55,577 nt of DNA, from contig JAJRYE010000087.1 of the NCBI GenBank assembly GCA_024275895.1, positions 1-55,577 on the forward strand, written 5' to 3'. The stretch comes from Alphaproteobacteria bacterium. Lineage in GTDB: Bacteria > Pseudomonadota > Alphaproteobacteria > Rhizobiales > BM303. This document shows positions 1 to 8,434 of the stretch, piece by piece. A model generated the notes under the pieces. It was not told the DNA's origin. It saw only the letters and a program-made list of their open reading frames with translations, and searched no databases. Every line of letters begins with the position of its first letter. Position 1 is the first letter of the stretch. The translations under genes were made by a program, and so were the position numbers.

Positions 1-917
1 ATAAAATCGGGGACAATGCCGGATTTTTCAATATAGGGGGTGATCTGCGCCCCCTTGAACAGGCCGTGATCCGTCACGAGGACGGTTTTGAGCCCCGCCG
101 CTGCGCCGCCGAGGATATCCGTGTGCAGGGTATCGCCGACCATGGCCATGCGCCCGGGCGGGCAGTTGATGCCGCTGGCGCTCAGACGCCTTTTGGCCTC
201 ATCAAAGGCATTGCCGAACGGCTTGCCGTAAAAGCGCGGCGCCATGCCGGTGGCATCGGCAATCATATGGGTAAAATGCCCAGGTTCCTGGGAGAGGCCG
301 TTTTCACGCGGCGCAACCAGATCGGGATTACCCACCAGCAGCGGGCGCGGATTGGTTTTCAGGGCCTGGCTCATTCTTGTCTGCAATGCGCGCGACCAGT
401 TTTGCGCCGAGAGGAAGACAAACCCGTCCACCCGATCAAAAGCGCCCGGGTTTTCAGCCAGTGATATGGTGTTTGGCGCCAACTCCTCCATCCTTGACAA
501 AAGCGGCGCGGCCACGCCCCAGCTCATTTTGCGTGGATAGCTTGCAAGCGCATTGATGAGAAGATCACGGCTTGAGATGATCTCGTCCCGGGTAAATTCA
601 TAGCCGAATTTGCGGTATTTTTGCGGCGCCTCGCGGCTGGAACGGGTAGCGGCATTGGTGAGGACAAACAGGGTTTTCCCCAGAGCGCGCAACCGGCTGA
701 TGCGCCGCGGCGCGCCGGGGATGGCGGTTTCGCCGATATTCAGGACGCCAAAGGCATCAAGCAGAAAGACATCAAAATGATCCGCCAGTTCGCCCAGATT
801 CCGGGCATGAACCGGATGTTTGGGGAAATTTCCCTTTGGCAGACGATGGCGGATTTGCTCATAACGGGCAAAGCTCCAGGCGGCGTCAATACCCTTTATG
901 ACCAGAGCAGGTTGCAT
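1..917 (-). CDS. HAD-superfamily class IIA-type hydrolase, 3' end outside window
   Basis: About 305 codons are visible; the gene runs off the left edge. I placed the start at the ATG at 917, 4 nt after the phnE stop. HAD motifs are readable: motif I DAFGVL (about residues 54-59, nucleophile D54), motif II VLTNAA (85-90), the lysine in GKPFGNAFDEA (K232) and motif III/IV MVGDTLHTDI (260-269). The cap between motifs II and III resembles NagD-like phosphatases (class IIA). The second Asp of the usual DxD is Phe here, as in some other HAD subfamilies, so the exact chemistry is open. Likely role, inferred from position: dephosphorylating a compound brought in by the upstream Phn transporter. It is the last gene of that run. 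Confidence 0.8.
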   Translation of the reverse strand, partial: MQPALVIKGIDAAWSFARYEQIRHRLPKGNFPKHPVHARNLGELADHFDVFLLDAFGVLNIGETAIPGAPRRISRLRALGKTLFVLTNAATRSSREAPQKYRKFGYEFTRDEIISSRDLLINALASYPRKMSWGVAAPLLSRMEELAPNTISLAENPGAFDRVDGFVFLSAQNWSRALQTRMSQALKTNPRPLLVGNPDLVAPRENGLSQEPGHFTHMIADATGMAPRFYGKPFGNAFDEAKRRLSASGINCPPGRMAMVGDTLHTDILGGAAAGLKTVLVTDHGLFKGAQITPYIEKSGIVPDF

Positions 918-921
918 ATCT

Positions 922-1740
922 TCAGATGATCGCACCGCGCACCTTGGCGGAGACCCATTCGCTGATCACGACTGCGACCAGAATCACCAGCAGTATGAGT
1001 GCCACCTGCGGCCAGGCCAGCACATTCATCGAAGCTTGCAACTGCATACCGATGCCGCCGGCGCCGACATAGCCCAGAACAGTGGATTCGCGGATATTGA
1101 TATCCCACCTGAATACCGAAATCCCGGCAAAGGTGGGCATGATCTGCGGCACGATACCATAGGCGATTTCCTGCCAGCGGCTGGCGCCGGTGGCGGTGAT
1201 GGCCTCGATCTGGTTGCGGTCAATCTCTTCGATCGCCTCATAGAGCAATTTGGCGACAAAACCGATGGAGCGCAGGGCGATAGCGATGGTGCCGGCCAGA
1301 ACGCCTGGGCCGATGATGGTGACCAGAAGCAGGGCCCAGATGATCGAGTTGATCGAGCGCGAGCCGACGATGATAAACAGCGCCACGGGGCGGATGAAAT
1401 ATTTGCTCGGCGTGGTGTTACTGGCGGCCAGGAAGGCAATCGGGACTGCGATGATGATCGATATGGCGGTGCCGATGGTGGCGATATTGATGGTGTCCCA
1501 GACCGGCCACCAGAGTTGCTCCATATAACTCCAGCGCGGCGGCAACGCGCGGGTGAGGATATCATCGGCGATGCGCGGCGCGTCCATGACAAAGACCCAG
1601 GTCGTGGCCCTGGATATCTGCTGCCAGCAATACATAAACACCATGATCCCGGCCATCCAGCCGGCCCAGACAAGAAGCTGGGCGTTGCGGTCACGGCGCT
1701 GCCAGATTTTGCTTCCGGCCTGACTGGTGAAAACGGCCAT
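922..1740 (-). CDS. phnE: Phosphonate-type ABC transporter permease PhnE (second copy)
   Basis: This 272-residue inner-membrane protein has the PhnE/binding-protein-dependent permease fold: one N-terminal membrane segment (about residues 25-42) and several more from about residue 85 onward. The EAA-loop region around ATGASRWQEIAYGIVPQIMP (about 184-203) is the ATPase-docking site. RWDINIRESTVLGYVGAGGI near the C-terminus is typical of PhnE proteins. It overlaps the upstream permease gene by one base and is followed 4 nt later by the HAD gene, so translation is probably coupled. It differs clearly from the other permease, so the pore is probably a heterodimer. Confidence 0.9.
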   Translation of the reverse strand: MAVFTSQAGSKIWQRRDRNAQLLVWAGWMAGIMVFMYCWQQISRATTWVFVMDAPRIADDILTRALPPRWSYMEQLWWPVWDTINIATIGTAISIIIAVPIAFLAASNTTPSKYFIRPVALFIIVGSRSINSIIWALLLVTIIGPGVLAGTIAIALRSIGFVAKLLYEAIEEIDRNQIEAITATGASRWQEIAYGIVPQIMPTFAGISVFRWDINIRESTVLGYVGAGGIGMQLQASMNVLAWPQVALILLVILVAVVISEWVSAKVRGAII

Positions 1741-2546
1741 TACTGCAACCTCGCACGGATCAGGCTGGATGAATATTCAAGCGCCATGACGATGATGATG
1801 ATGGTCAGGATAATAGCGGAGGCGGTGTCGAACTCATAGCGGTCAAAGGCGGTGTTCAAGGTGGCGCCGATGCCCCCTGCCCCGACCAGCCCGACCACAG
1901 AGGAGTGGCGGAAATTGGAATCGAGCCGGTACATGGACAGGCCGATCAGGCGCGGCATGAATTGCGGCTGGATGCCGTAATTGATCCATTGCATCCACGA
2001 AGCGCCGGTGGCCCGGACCGCCTCGGCCTGGGATTTCTCAGCCCCCTCGATCTCTTCGGCCAGCAATTTGGCCAGAAAGCCGATGGAGGCAAAGGCAAGG
2101 GCGATGAAGCCGGCAAAGGGCCCAAAGCCGAAAATTGCCACCATGAACAGGGCAACGATGATCTCGTTCAGGGAACGCGAGACAGTGATAATGCCGCGGC
2201 AGAGCAGATAGACCGGCAGGACCGAGATATTGCGCGCCGCGCCAAGCCCGATGGGCACCGACATGATCAGCCCGACGACAGTAGCCGCCACGGTCATGAC
2301 CAGGGATTCAACAATCCCTTCAAATATCGCGCCGCCGCGGCTGATGAAATCAGGTTTCATGAAGGACAAGACAAATTTAAGGCCGCGGTCGAGCCCCTCA
2401 TAAACCCGTATCCAGTTGATGTCCATGGAGGCAAAGGCGAGGATAAAATAAACCGTAAACCCGATGATCAACCCCCAGCGCAGGGCCGGATTTTCAATAA
2501 AGGGCGGCTTCTTCCAGACCCGGGGCGCGGCGGCGGATTCACTCAT
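1740..2546 (-). CDS. phnE: Phosphonate-type ABC transporter permease PhnE (first copy)
   Basis: This 268-residue permease is paralogous to the next gene. A membrane segment lies at about residues 24-42, followed by a multi-span domain. The EAA loop [20 protein letters not shown] and the PhnE C-terminal signature with [16 protein letters not shown] are both readable. Its start overlaps the end of phnC by 4 nt and its stop overlaps the start of the second permease by 1 nt, giving the coupled order phnD-phnC-phnE-phnE. The poly-isoleucine stretch near the C-terminus comes from a GAT/ATG-rich repeat around 1790-1805. Confidence 0.9.
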   Translation of the reverse strand: MSESAAAPRVWKKPPFIENPALRWGLIIGFTVYFILAFASMDINWIRVYEGLDRGLKFVLSFMKPDFISRGGAIFEGIVESLVMTVAATVVGLIMSVPIGLGAARNISVLPVYLLCRGIITVSRSLNEIIVALFMVAIFGFGPFAGFIALAFASIGFLAKLLAEEIEGAEKSQAEAVRATGASWMQWINYGIQPQFMPRLIGLSMYRLDSNFRHSSVVGLVGAGGIGATLNTAFDRYEFDTASAIILTIIIIVMALEYSSSLIRARLQ

Positions 2547-3343
2547 GCAACCGCCTCCGCGATTTCCTCGCCGTTTTCCTCCACTTCTTCAATCGTGGCC
2601 TCCCAGTCCTCCTCGCCATAAATATCGGTCAGGACCTCAGGGGTCAAATCCTCGGGCGGGCCGTCAAAGACGACCTCGCCGGTACGAAGCCCGATGACAC
2701 GCTCGACATACATCTGGGCCAGGGCGACATCGTGGATATTGACGATGGCGGCAAGGCCCCGCTCGGCGCAAAGCTCTGTGATCAGGCGCATGATCTGGCG
2801 CGCGGTTTTGGGATCAAGCGATGCGGTGGGTTCGTCCACCAGCAACAGTTTCGGGTTTTGAATCAGGGCGCGGGCGATGCCGACGCGCTGGCGCTGACCG
2901 CCCGAAAGCGCATCGGCGCGCTTGTCGGCCATATCAGCGATGCCGACCCGCTCCATCAGCCGGAACGCCTCGTCAATATCGCTTTGGGGGAATTTGCGGA
3001 ACCAACTGCGCCAGAAGCCGACATAGCCAAGGCGCCCCGAAAGCACGTTCTCCATCACCGAAAGCCGCTCGACGAGGGCATATTCCTGAAAGATCATGCC
3101 CATGTGTCGCCGCGCCTTGCGCAAGGCAGAGGAACCAAGAACGGTGAGGTTGATGTCGTCGAGGATCGCAGCGCCGGATGTGGGCTCAACCAACCGGTTG
3201 ATGCAGCGGATCAGCGTGCTTTTGCCGGCCCCTGACGGACCAATCAGGGCAACGACCTGCCCGGTCGGGATCTCCAGCGTGACATTGTTCACCGCCAGAT
3301 CACCGGTCAGATAGCGCTTGGTGAAATTCTCAAGACGAAGCAT
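2543..3343 (-). CDS. phnC: Phosphonate-type ABC transporter ATPase PhnC
   Basis: This 266-residue ATPase is a normal length for PhnC. Walker A is GPSGAGKST (about residues 35-43), the signature LSGGQRQR (about 146-153), Walker [13 protein letters not shown] and the switch His lies in VNIHDVALA. All catalytic residues are intact. It energises the two PhnE permeases with the PhnD binding protein. The ATG at 3343 has a purine-rich GGGGGG stretch just upstream. The C-terminus ends in an acidic Glu-rich tail that is probably not catalytic. PhnC-type transporters import phosphonates, phosphite or phosphate esters; the sequence alone does not say which. Confidence 0.93.
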   Translation of the reverse strand: MLRLENFTKRYLTGDLAVNNVTLEIPTGQVVALIGPSGAGKSTLIRCINRLVEPTSGAAILDDINLTVLGSSALRKARRHMGMIFQEYALVERLSVMENVLSGRLGYVGFWRSWFRKFPQSDIDEAFRLMERVGIADMADKRADALSGGQRQRVGIARALIQNPKLLLVDEPTASLDPKTARQIMRLITELCAERGLAAIVNIHDVALAQMYVERVIGLRTGEVVFDGPPEDLTPEVLTDIYGEEDWEATIEEVEENGEEIAEAVA

Positions 3344-3411
3344 AAGCCCCCCATAATCGCAGACACATCGCCGCCGCCGCCAAAGCGGAAAATGACGAAA
3401 TGAAGAATTAT

Positions 3412-3445
3412 CCGGCGCTGGCGCTTGCCCTCACGCAAACGCCGG
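3412..3445 (-). promoter_or_regulatory. Intergenic hairpin between phnD and phnC
   Basis: CCGGCG (3412-3417) pairs with CGCCGG (3440-3445), and inside it GCG (3421-3423) pairs with CGC (3434-3436) across symmetric 3-nt gaps. It lies just after the phnD stop on the transcribed strand and has no U-tract, so it looks more like a stabilising or attenuating hairpin than a terminator. It could keep binding-protein mRNA above the rest of the operon. Confidence 0.45.
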
Positions 3446-3458
3446 AGACATGTTGAGC

Positions 3459-4436
3459 TTATTTACAGGCGTAGGAAACGCCGTTGGCTTTATCAATGGT
3501 GCGGATCACGGCCCAGAATTTTTTATAAGTCATGGGCAGGAACTGGCCTTCCTTTGACTTTTCAAATTCTTTTTGCAGCGATGAGCCTTCCCATTTGAAA
3601 TTGAAGAAGGCGTCCTTGATCTTCTTTCTCAGTTCCGGCTTGAGATTGTACACGGTACCAAAGCCGGTGGTGGGGAAGGTCTGGGATTTATAGATCGTTA
3701 TGGTTTGCTCAGGCGTGATCACCTTGCGCAGGATCATGCGCGCCTTGACCGAATTGGCGATAGAGGCGGCGGGGTAATCCTTGTTGGCAACGCCGAGGAT
3801 GGAGTTGTCATGCTTGCCGGAAAACACCGCCTTGAAATCGCGGTCCTTGATCATGTTGAACTCGGCTTTCAAAATCGCCGAAGGGGCTTTAAAGCCTGAA
3901 TTTGATGTCGGCGAGGTAAAGGCGATGGTTTTGCCCTTGATGTCTTCAACCTTTTTGCTGCCAGCACCGGGGTAGGTGATGATTTCCATCTCATAGCCGA
4001 AATTGCCGTTTTTGCTCGCCATGATGGTGAAAGGCGCAAAACCGGCACAGTTGACGGCGAGCGGGTTGGAGCCGGTGTTAAAGCCGGAAATATGAAGCCG
4101 TCCCGAGCGCATGGCCTCGATCTGGGCCGCGTTTGACTGGACGGGGAAGAACATGACTTTCTTGCCGGTTTCCTTTTCCAGATGAACAAGGAAATCGGAC
4201 CAGGCTTCCTTGTAAACCGCCGGGTCCTCCACCGGGGTGTAGGCAAAGATCAAGGTTGCCGGATCGGCCCATTTTGAAGGATCGGTGGGGGTGTCCGCGA
4301 TCATGTCGCCGTCGCGATCGCAAAAGCGTTTGTCGAGATCACCGCGCGGGCAATCTTCGGCCGAGGCTGACGGCATGGCAAGCCCGAGCCCGGCAACAAG
4401 CGCGGCGCATGATAACAGTGTCCTGGTGAAATTCAT
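3459..4436 (-). CDS. phnD: Phosphonate-type periplasmic binding protein PhnD
   Basis: This 325-residue protein starts with a Sec signal peptide (about residues 1-26, ending PSASA) and then has the PhnD/SsuA/THI5-type periplasmic-binding fold. Readable family features are LIFAYTPVEDPAVYKEAWSD near residue 63, the SNAAQIEAMRSGRLHISGFN ligand-cleft region and a KGKTIAFTSPTSNSGFKAP segment. It captures the substrate in the periplasm and delivers it to the PhnE pair. It is first of the transporter genes, 107 nt after glycerol kinase on the same strand, and is separated from phnC by a 115-nt gap holding a hairpin. Phosphonate, phosphite or a glycerol phosphoester are all possible ligands. Confidence 0.92.
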   Translation of the reverse strand: MNFTRTLLSCAALVAGLGLAMPSASAEDCPRGDLDKRFCDRDGDMIADTPTDPSKWADPATLIFAYTPVEDPAVYKEAWSDFLVHLEKETGKKVMFFPVQSNAAQIEAMRSGRLHISGFNTGSNPLAVNCAGFAPFTIMASKNGNFGYEMEIITYPGAGSKKVEDIKGKTIAFTSPTSNSGFKAPSAILKAEFNMIKDRDFKAVFSGKHDNSILGVANKDYPAASIANSVKARMILRKVITPEQTITIYKSQTFPTTGFGTVYNLKPELRKKIKDAFFNFKWEGSSLQKEFEKSKEGQFLPMTYKKFWAVIRTIDKANGVSYACK

Positions 4437-4543
4437 AATCTGCTCCCGTATTCTTCTCTTTTGTTGGATCTGCCCTTTTCCGGGTCAAATCATGGTAGAA
4501 ATCTAAGAACAGTTATCAGCGATATGCAAGCGAAATATGCAGA

Positions 4544-6034
4544 TCAGGACAGAACCCTGGAAACACTCTTGCGCCAGCCCTGATATTTTTGCTCGCGCGT
4601 TGCTGCATCCATCGCCGGCGTAAAGCGGCGCTCATAGCTCCAGCTTTTGGCGAATTCGTCCCTGCCGGGATAAATGCCGCTCTTGTATCCGGCCAGCCAG
4701 GCGGCCCCCTTGGCGGTTGTCTCCAGAACGCCGGGGCGGTCAACCTCAGCATCCAGCATGTCGGCAAGAAACTGCATGGTCCAGTTCGAGGCCACCATGC
4801 CGCCATCAACGCGCAAAACGGTTTTGGCGCCGCTCGCATCAGGCCAGTCCTGCTGCATGGCTTCGAGCAGATCGCGCGTCTGGTAGCACACCGCTTCGAG
4901 TGCGGCGCGGGCAATCTCGGCCGGTCCGGTGGCGCGGGTCAAACCAAAAAGCCCGCCCCTGGCCTCGGCATCCCAATAAGGCGCGCCAAGGCCGGTGAAG
5001 GCGGGGACGAGGTAAACATTCTGGGTCTCATCGGCTCTTGCCGCCAGTTCCGAGCTCTGGGCGGCGCTGTTGATAATTCCCAGCCCGTCGCGCAGCCATT
5101 GCACCGCCGCGCCGGCGATGAAGATCGAGCCTTCCAGCGCATAGACGGGCTTGCCGTCCAGCTGATACGCGATGGTGGTCAGCATGCGGGTTTTTGAACT
5201 CACCGCCTGATCACCGGTGTTGAGAAGGGCAAAGCAGCCCGTGCCATAGGTGGATTTCATCATGCCGGGTTTGAAACAGGCCTGGCCGATAGTGGCGGCC
5301 TGCTGATCGCCGGCGATGCCGCGTATGGGCAGGGGCGCGCCAAGAAGCTGCGGCGAGGTTGTGCCAAACCCGGCAGCGCAATCACGCACCTGCGGCAGCA
5401 GGGCGGCGGGAATATCAAGCAGTTCCATAAGCTCCTTGTCCCAGCACCCGTCATGGATGTTGTAGAGCATGGTGCGCGCGGCGTTGGTGGCGTCGGTGGC
5501 ATGGGCCGCGCCGTCCGTGAGCCGCCAGAGCAAGAAGCTGTCCACCGTGCCAAAGGCAAGCTCGCCGTTTTGCGCCCGCGCCCGCGCCCCTTCGACATTG
5601 TCCAGCAACCAGGCGATTTTGGTGGCGGAAAAATAAGGATCGAGCAGAAGCCCGGTCTTGCGTGAAATCATATTGCCGTGGCCCTCATCCCTCAGCCTCT
5701 CGCACAAGGGGGCGGTTCGCCGGTCCTGCCAGACAATGGCGTTGTGGATGGGTTTGCCGGTGGCCCGGTCCCAGATCAGGGTAGTTTCGCGCTGGTTGGT
5801 AATGCCGATGGCGGCGATTTGCGCCGCCTCAAGCCCGGCCTTCCCGATCGCCTTGCGGGCGGTCTCGAGCGAGGTTTGCCAGATCTCCTCGCCGTCATGT
5901 TCGACCCAGCCCGAACGGGGCAGATGCTGGGTAAATTCAGCCTGGGCGCTGGAGATCACCGCCATATCCTGATCAAAAACAAGAGCCCGGGACGATGTGG
6001 TGCCCTGATCCAGGCTAAGGATATATTCAGCCAT
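4544..6034 (-). CDS. glpK: Glycerol kinase (FGGY family)
   Basis: This 496-residue protein is full length for GlpK. The N-terminal [14 protein letters not shown] phosphate-binding loop (about residues 7-20), the glycerol-site region with [13 protein letters not shown] (40-52) and [10 protein letters not shown], and the C-terminal actin-fold region with [19 protein letters not shown] are all typical of glycerol kinases. It converts glycerol and ATP to sn-glycerol 3-phosphate in the cytoplasm. No glpD or glycerol facilitator is nearby. Instead it precedes phnD by 107 nt on the same strand, which suggests the Phn transporter may bring in a glycerol-containing phosphoester. The start has a good AGAGGT ribosome-binding site. 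Confidence 0.93.
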   Translation of the reverse strand: MAEYILSLDQGTTSSRALVFDQDMAVISSAQAEFTQHLPRSGWVEHDGEEIWQTSLETARKAIGKAGLEAAQIAAIGITNQRETTLIWDRATGKPIHNAIVWQDRRTAPLCERLRDEGHGNMISRKTGLLLDPYFSATKIAWLLDNVEGARARAQNGELAFGTVDSFLLWRLTDGAAHATDATNAARTMLYNIHDGCWDKELMELLDIPAALLPQVRDCAAGFGTTSPQLLGAPLPIRGIAGDQQAATIGQACFKPGMMKSTYGTGCFALLNTGDQAVSSKTRMLTTIAYQLDGKPVYALEGSIFIAGAAVQWLRDGLGIINSAAQSSELAARADETQNVYLVPAFTGLGAPYWDAEARGGLFGLTRATGPAEIARAALEAVCYQTRDLLEAMQQDWPDASGAKTVLRVDGGMVASNWTMQFLADMLDAEVDRPGVLETTAKGAAWLAGYKSGIYPGRDEFAKSWSYERRFTPAMDAATREQKYQGWRKSVSRVLS

Positions 6035-6070
6035 TTTTCTACCTCTTTGATTTATTTTCCGAATAAATTT

Positions 6071-6125
6071 AGAGCGTGTCCTGTTTAATCTGAATCGGGC
6101 CGGGACCGATTGAATACGACATGCT
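6071..6125. repeat. Imperfect palindromic intergenic repeat
   Basis: The 55-bp sequence begins AGAGCGTGTC and ends GACATGCT, near-inverted ends, with a second inner pair (TGAATCGG / CCGATTGA). Similar AGAGCNTGTC palindromes are, to my recollection, scattered between genes in Hyphomicrobiales genomes. It lies between glpK and the transaminase gene and overlaps the first two transcribed bases of that gene's stop codon, so it could also act as a 3' hairpin for the transaminase mRNA. Confidence 0.5.
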
Positions 6126-6969
6126 AGCCCTCTCGCGCTGTTTTGATATAGGTCTCGCGCATCTTGCGGGTGACGGGACCGGGGCGGCCGGTGCCGATTT
6201 TGTGGCTATCGATCTCGACAACTGGCAAAACCAGCGTCGAGGCCGAGGTGATGAAGGCTTCATCGGCGGCCAAAGCCTCCTTGACGGTGAAGGGCCGCTG
6301 CTCGATGGTGATATTTGTCTCCTGCGCCAGTGTGAGCAATGTTCGGCGGGTGACCCCGGCGAGGATGGAGTTGCTCAGGGGGCGGGTGGTGATTACAGCG
6401 CCCTTGACGATATAGGCGGTTGAGGATGTGCCCTCGGTCACCAGCCCGTCCTCCACCATCCAGCCTTCATAGGCGCCTTTTTCATATGCGGCCTGTTTGC
6501 CCATGGCCTGGGGCAGCAGGGCGATGGATTTGATATCGCGCCGCGCCCAGCGAATATCCGGGATGGTGGCAACTTTCACCCCCGTTTCAGCATGGGGGGG
6601 ATTGACCAGGTTCGCCTGCTGGGTAAAAGCAATCAGGGTGCTTCTTGCATTTTCCGGATAGGTGAAATTGCGATCCGCCACGCCGCGGGTGATGTGCATA
6701 TAGATCATCCCGTTCGAGAGATTGTTCCGCGCCATCAACTCATGGTGGATGGTGCGCAATTCATCAATGGTTACCGGTATATCCAGAGCGATCTGACGCA
6801 AGGAGCGGCTCAGGCGTTCCATGTGATAATCAAAATCAATCATCTTGCCGTCGATGATGGCGGTAACTTCATACACCCCGTCGGCAAACAGATAGCCGCG
6901 GTCGAAGATAGAGACCTTCGCGTTTTCCTCGGCGACAAATTCGCCGTTGACATAGACTGTTCTGCTCAT
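6124..6969 (-). CDS. dat: D-amino-acid transaminase (fold IV PLP enzyme)
   Basis: The product is 281 residues from the ATG at 6969, chosen because GAGAGG sits 6 nt upstream and the protein then starts [12 protein letters not shown] as in other D-alanine aminotransferases. A longer in-frame start (7026) adds 19 residues that do not look conserved. The Schiff-base lysine is K147 in [12 protein letters not shown]. The N-terminal [16 protein letters not shown] and the [12 protein letters not shown] region are typical of D-amino-acid, rather than branched-chain, aminotransferases. It moves the amino group from D-amino acids to 2-oxoglutarate. It is divergent from a D-cysteine desulfhydrase gene, which fits joint D-amino-acid use. 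Confidence 0.85.
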   Translation of the reverse strand: MSRTVYVNGEFVAEENAKVSIFDRGYLFADGVYEVTAIIDGKMIDFDYHMERLSRSLRQIALDIPVTIDELRTIHHELMARNNLSNGMIYMHITRGVADRNFTYPENARSTLIAFTQQANLVNPPHAETGVKVATIPDIRWARRDIKSIALLPQAMGKQAAYEKGAYEGWMVEDGLVTEGTSSTAYIVKGAVITTRPLSNSILAGVTRRTLLTLAQETNITIEQRPFTVKEALAADEAFITSASTLVLPVVEIDSHKIGTGRPGPVTRKMRETYIKTAREG

Positions 6970-7088
6970 CGCGCCTCTCGTTATGCTGCAACGCGCCACC
7001 ATGGCGCTGTTTTGCTGAATTATCAATATGACTCTTCCCAGATTCTCTGTTAGATGTCACCCGTTTCCCCCTTCACAGAGGATATCGG

Positions 7089-8111
7089 ATGCAAAACCCG
7101 TTTGGAGCCCTTGACGCCCTGCCGCGTGTGCGGCTGGGGATTGCACCGACACCGCTGGAACGGATGCGCAATCTGGAAAACGCATCGGGGGGCGATACGC
7201 CGGGGCTTTATGTCAAGCGCGACGATTGCACCGGGCTGGCCTTTGGCGGCAACAAGGTGCGCCAGCTTGAGTTTTATCTCGGCGAGGCGGCGGCGCTGGG
7301 CTGTGATACGGTTTTGATCACCGGGGCGGTGCAATCGAATTTCGTCCGTCTTGCGGCGGCGGCGGCGGCGGTTCTGGGAATGAAATGCCATATCCAGCTT
7401 GAGGAGCGCGTGGCGAGGGAGGATCCACTTTACCGCAACTCGGGCAATGTGCTGCTCGACAGGCTGCTCGGGGCGACATTGCATTCCTACCCCGAAGGCG
7501 AGGATGAAGACGGGGCGGACCGGCGGTTGGGCGAAATTGCCGAAAATTTGAAAAACGAGGGCCGCACGCCCTATATCGTGCCGCTGGCGCCAGGGCACCC
7601 GCCGCTGGGGGCGCTTGGTTATATTGTCGCGGCGCGCGAGATCATGGCGCAGACGGCGGATATGGACATCCGGTTTGACGAGATCATTGTGGCCTCGGGC
7701 AGCGGCAACACCCATGCCGGGCTGTTGTTTGGCCTGCGGGCGCTCGGGGCCCGTTGCCGTGTGACCGGGGCCTGTGTGCGGCGCGGCGCTGAACTTCAAA
7801 CCCTGCGCATCAAGGCGCACTGCAGGCAAATCGCCCGGTTGCTCGATATGGAAAATCCGGTTGCGGATAAAGACATCATCCTTGATGACGAATTCCTTGC
7901 GCCCGGCTATGGCACTTTGAACGCCGGGGTTGCAAATGCCATCAGGTTGAGTGCGCAAAAAGAGGGGCTGATCCTTGATCCGGTCTATACCGGGCGCAGT
8001 ATGGCGGCGGTGCTGGAAAGGGCGCGAAAACTCGAAGCGGAGCAGAATATGCTGCTCATCCATACCGGCGGCACACCGGCGGTGTTTGCCTATGGCGATG
8101 ATCTGCTCTGA
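7089..8111 (+). CDS. dcyD: D-cysteine desulfhydrase / ACC-deaminase family PLP enzyme
   Basis: This 340-residue fold-II PLP enzyme has its Schiff-base lysine at K56 in GLAFGGNKVRQL. ITGAVQSNFVRLAAAAAAVL (about residues 77-96) is the substrate-binding loop, and SGSGNTHAGLLFGL binds the PLP phosphate. Its closest relatives in my knowledge are DcyD, which degrades D-cysteine to pyruvate, sulfide and ammonia, and 1-aminocyclopropane-1-carboxylate deaminase; the sequence alone does not settle which. The divergent D-amino-acid transaminase gene favours a D-amino-acid substrate. The intergenic space of about 120 bp must contain both promoters. Confidence 0.85.
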   Translation: MQNPFGALDALPRVRLGIAPTPLERMRNLENASGGDTPGLYVKRDDCTGLAFGGNKVRQLEFYLGEAAALGCDTVLITGAVQSNFVRLAAAAAAVLGMKCHIQLEERVAREDPLYRNSGNVLLDRLLGATLHSYPEGEDEDGADRRLGEIAENLKNEGRTPYIVPLAPGHPPLGALGYIVAAREIMAQTADMDIRFDEIIVASGSGNTHAGLLFGLRALGARCRVTGACVRRGAELQTLRIKAHCRQIARLLDMENPVADKDIILDDEFLAPGYGTLNAGVANAIRLSAQKEGLILDPVYTGRSMAAVLERARKLEAEQNMLLIHTGGTPAVFAYGDDLL

Positions 8112-8216
8112 ATCAGGGCAATCGCGTGATATTTCAGGATGTCCGAGCTGCGCTGCACTCATGTTATCGACCAAAATAACCCAGTAAATACAACTATATA
8201 TGATAAAAGTGAAATC

Positions 8217-8301
8217 GTCATTCCTGCGAAGGCAGGAATCCCAAAAAAACTATCCACAAGCTGAGAACCCGTTGTTGGATTCCTGCCTTCGCAGGAATGA
8301 C
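8217..8301. repeat. Inverted pair of 25-bp palindromic repeats (REP/MITE-like)
   Basis: Two perfect 25-bp copies (8217-8241 and 8277-8301) lie in opposite orientation with a 35-bp spacer. Each copy is itself a hairpin (ATTCCTGC / GCAGGAAT around GAAG), so the 85-bp unit can fold two ways. ATTCCTGC-GAAGGCAGGAAT repeats are common intergenic elements in proteobacteria. It lies in the 323-bp gap between dcyD and glnS; the rest of that gap shows no gene I can support. Confidence 0.85.
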
Positions 8302-8434
8302 ATCTAAAAAGACCGGAAAAGCCTGGTTTATTTCACCCGATTGCCCTGTGCTTTGAAGCGGCCGGGCTTGACGGCGGCGGCGAATTCTTTCAGACAGTTG
8401 GCAATAGCGGAATTTAGGCCCCACAGGGCAGGAG

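Noticed and set aside
898-1839. Long plus-strand open frame of 313 codons
   Set aside because: It is antisense to two phnE genes with clear protein motifs, and its sequence is biased (Asp/Gly/His-rich) as expected for a shadow frame.
8217-8301. Possible CRISPR repeat pair
   Set aside because: Only two copies, in opposite orientation, each self-complementary; no cas genes. It is a palindromic intergenic repeat.
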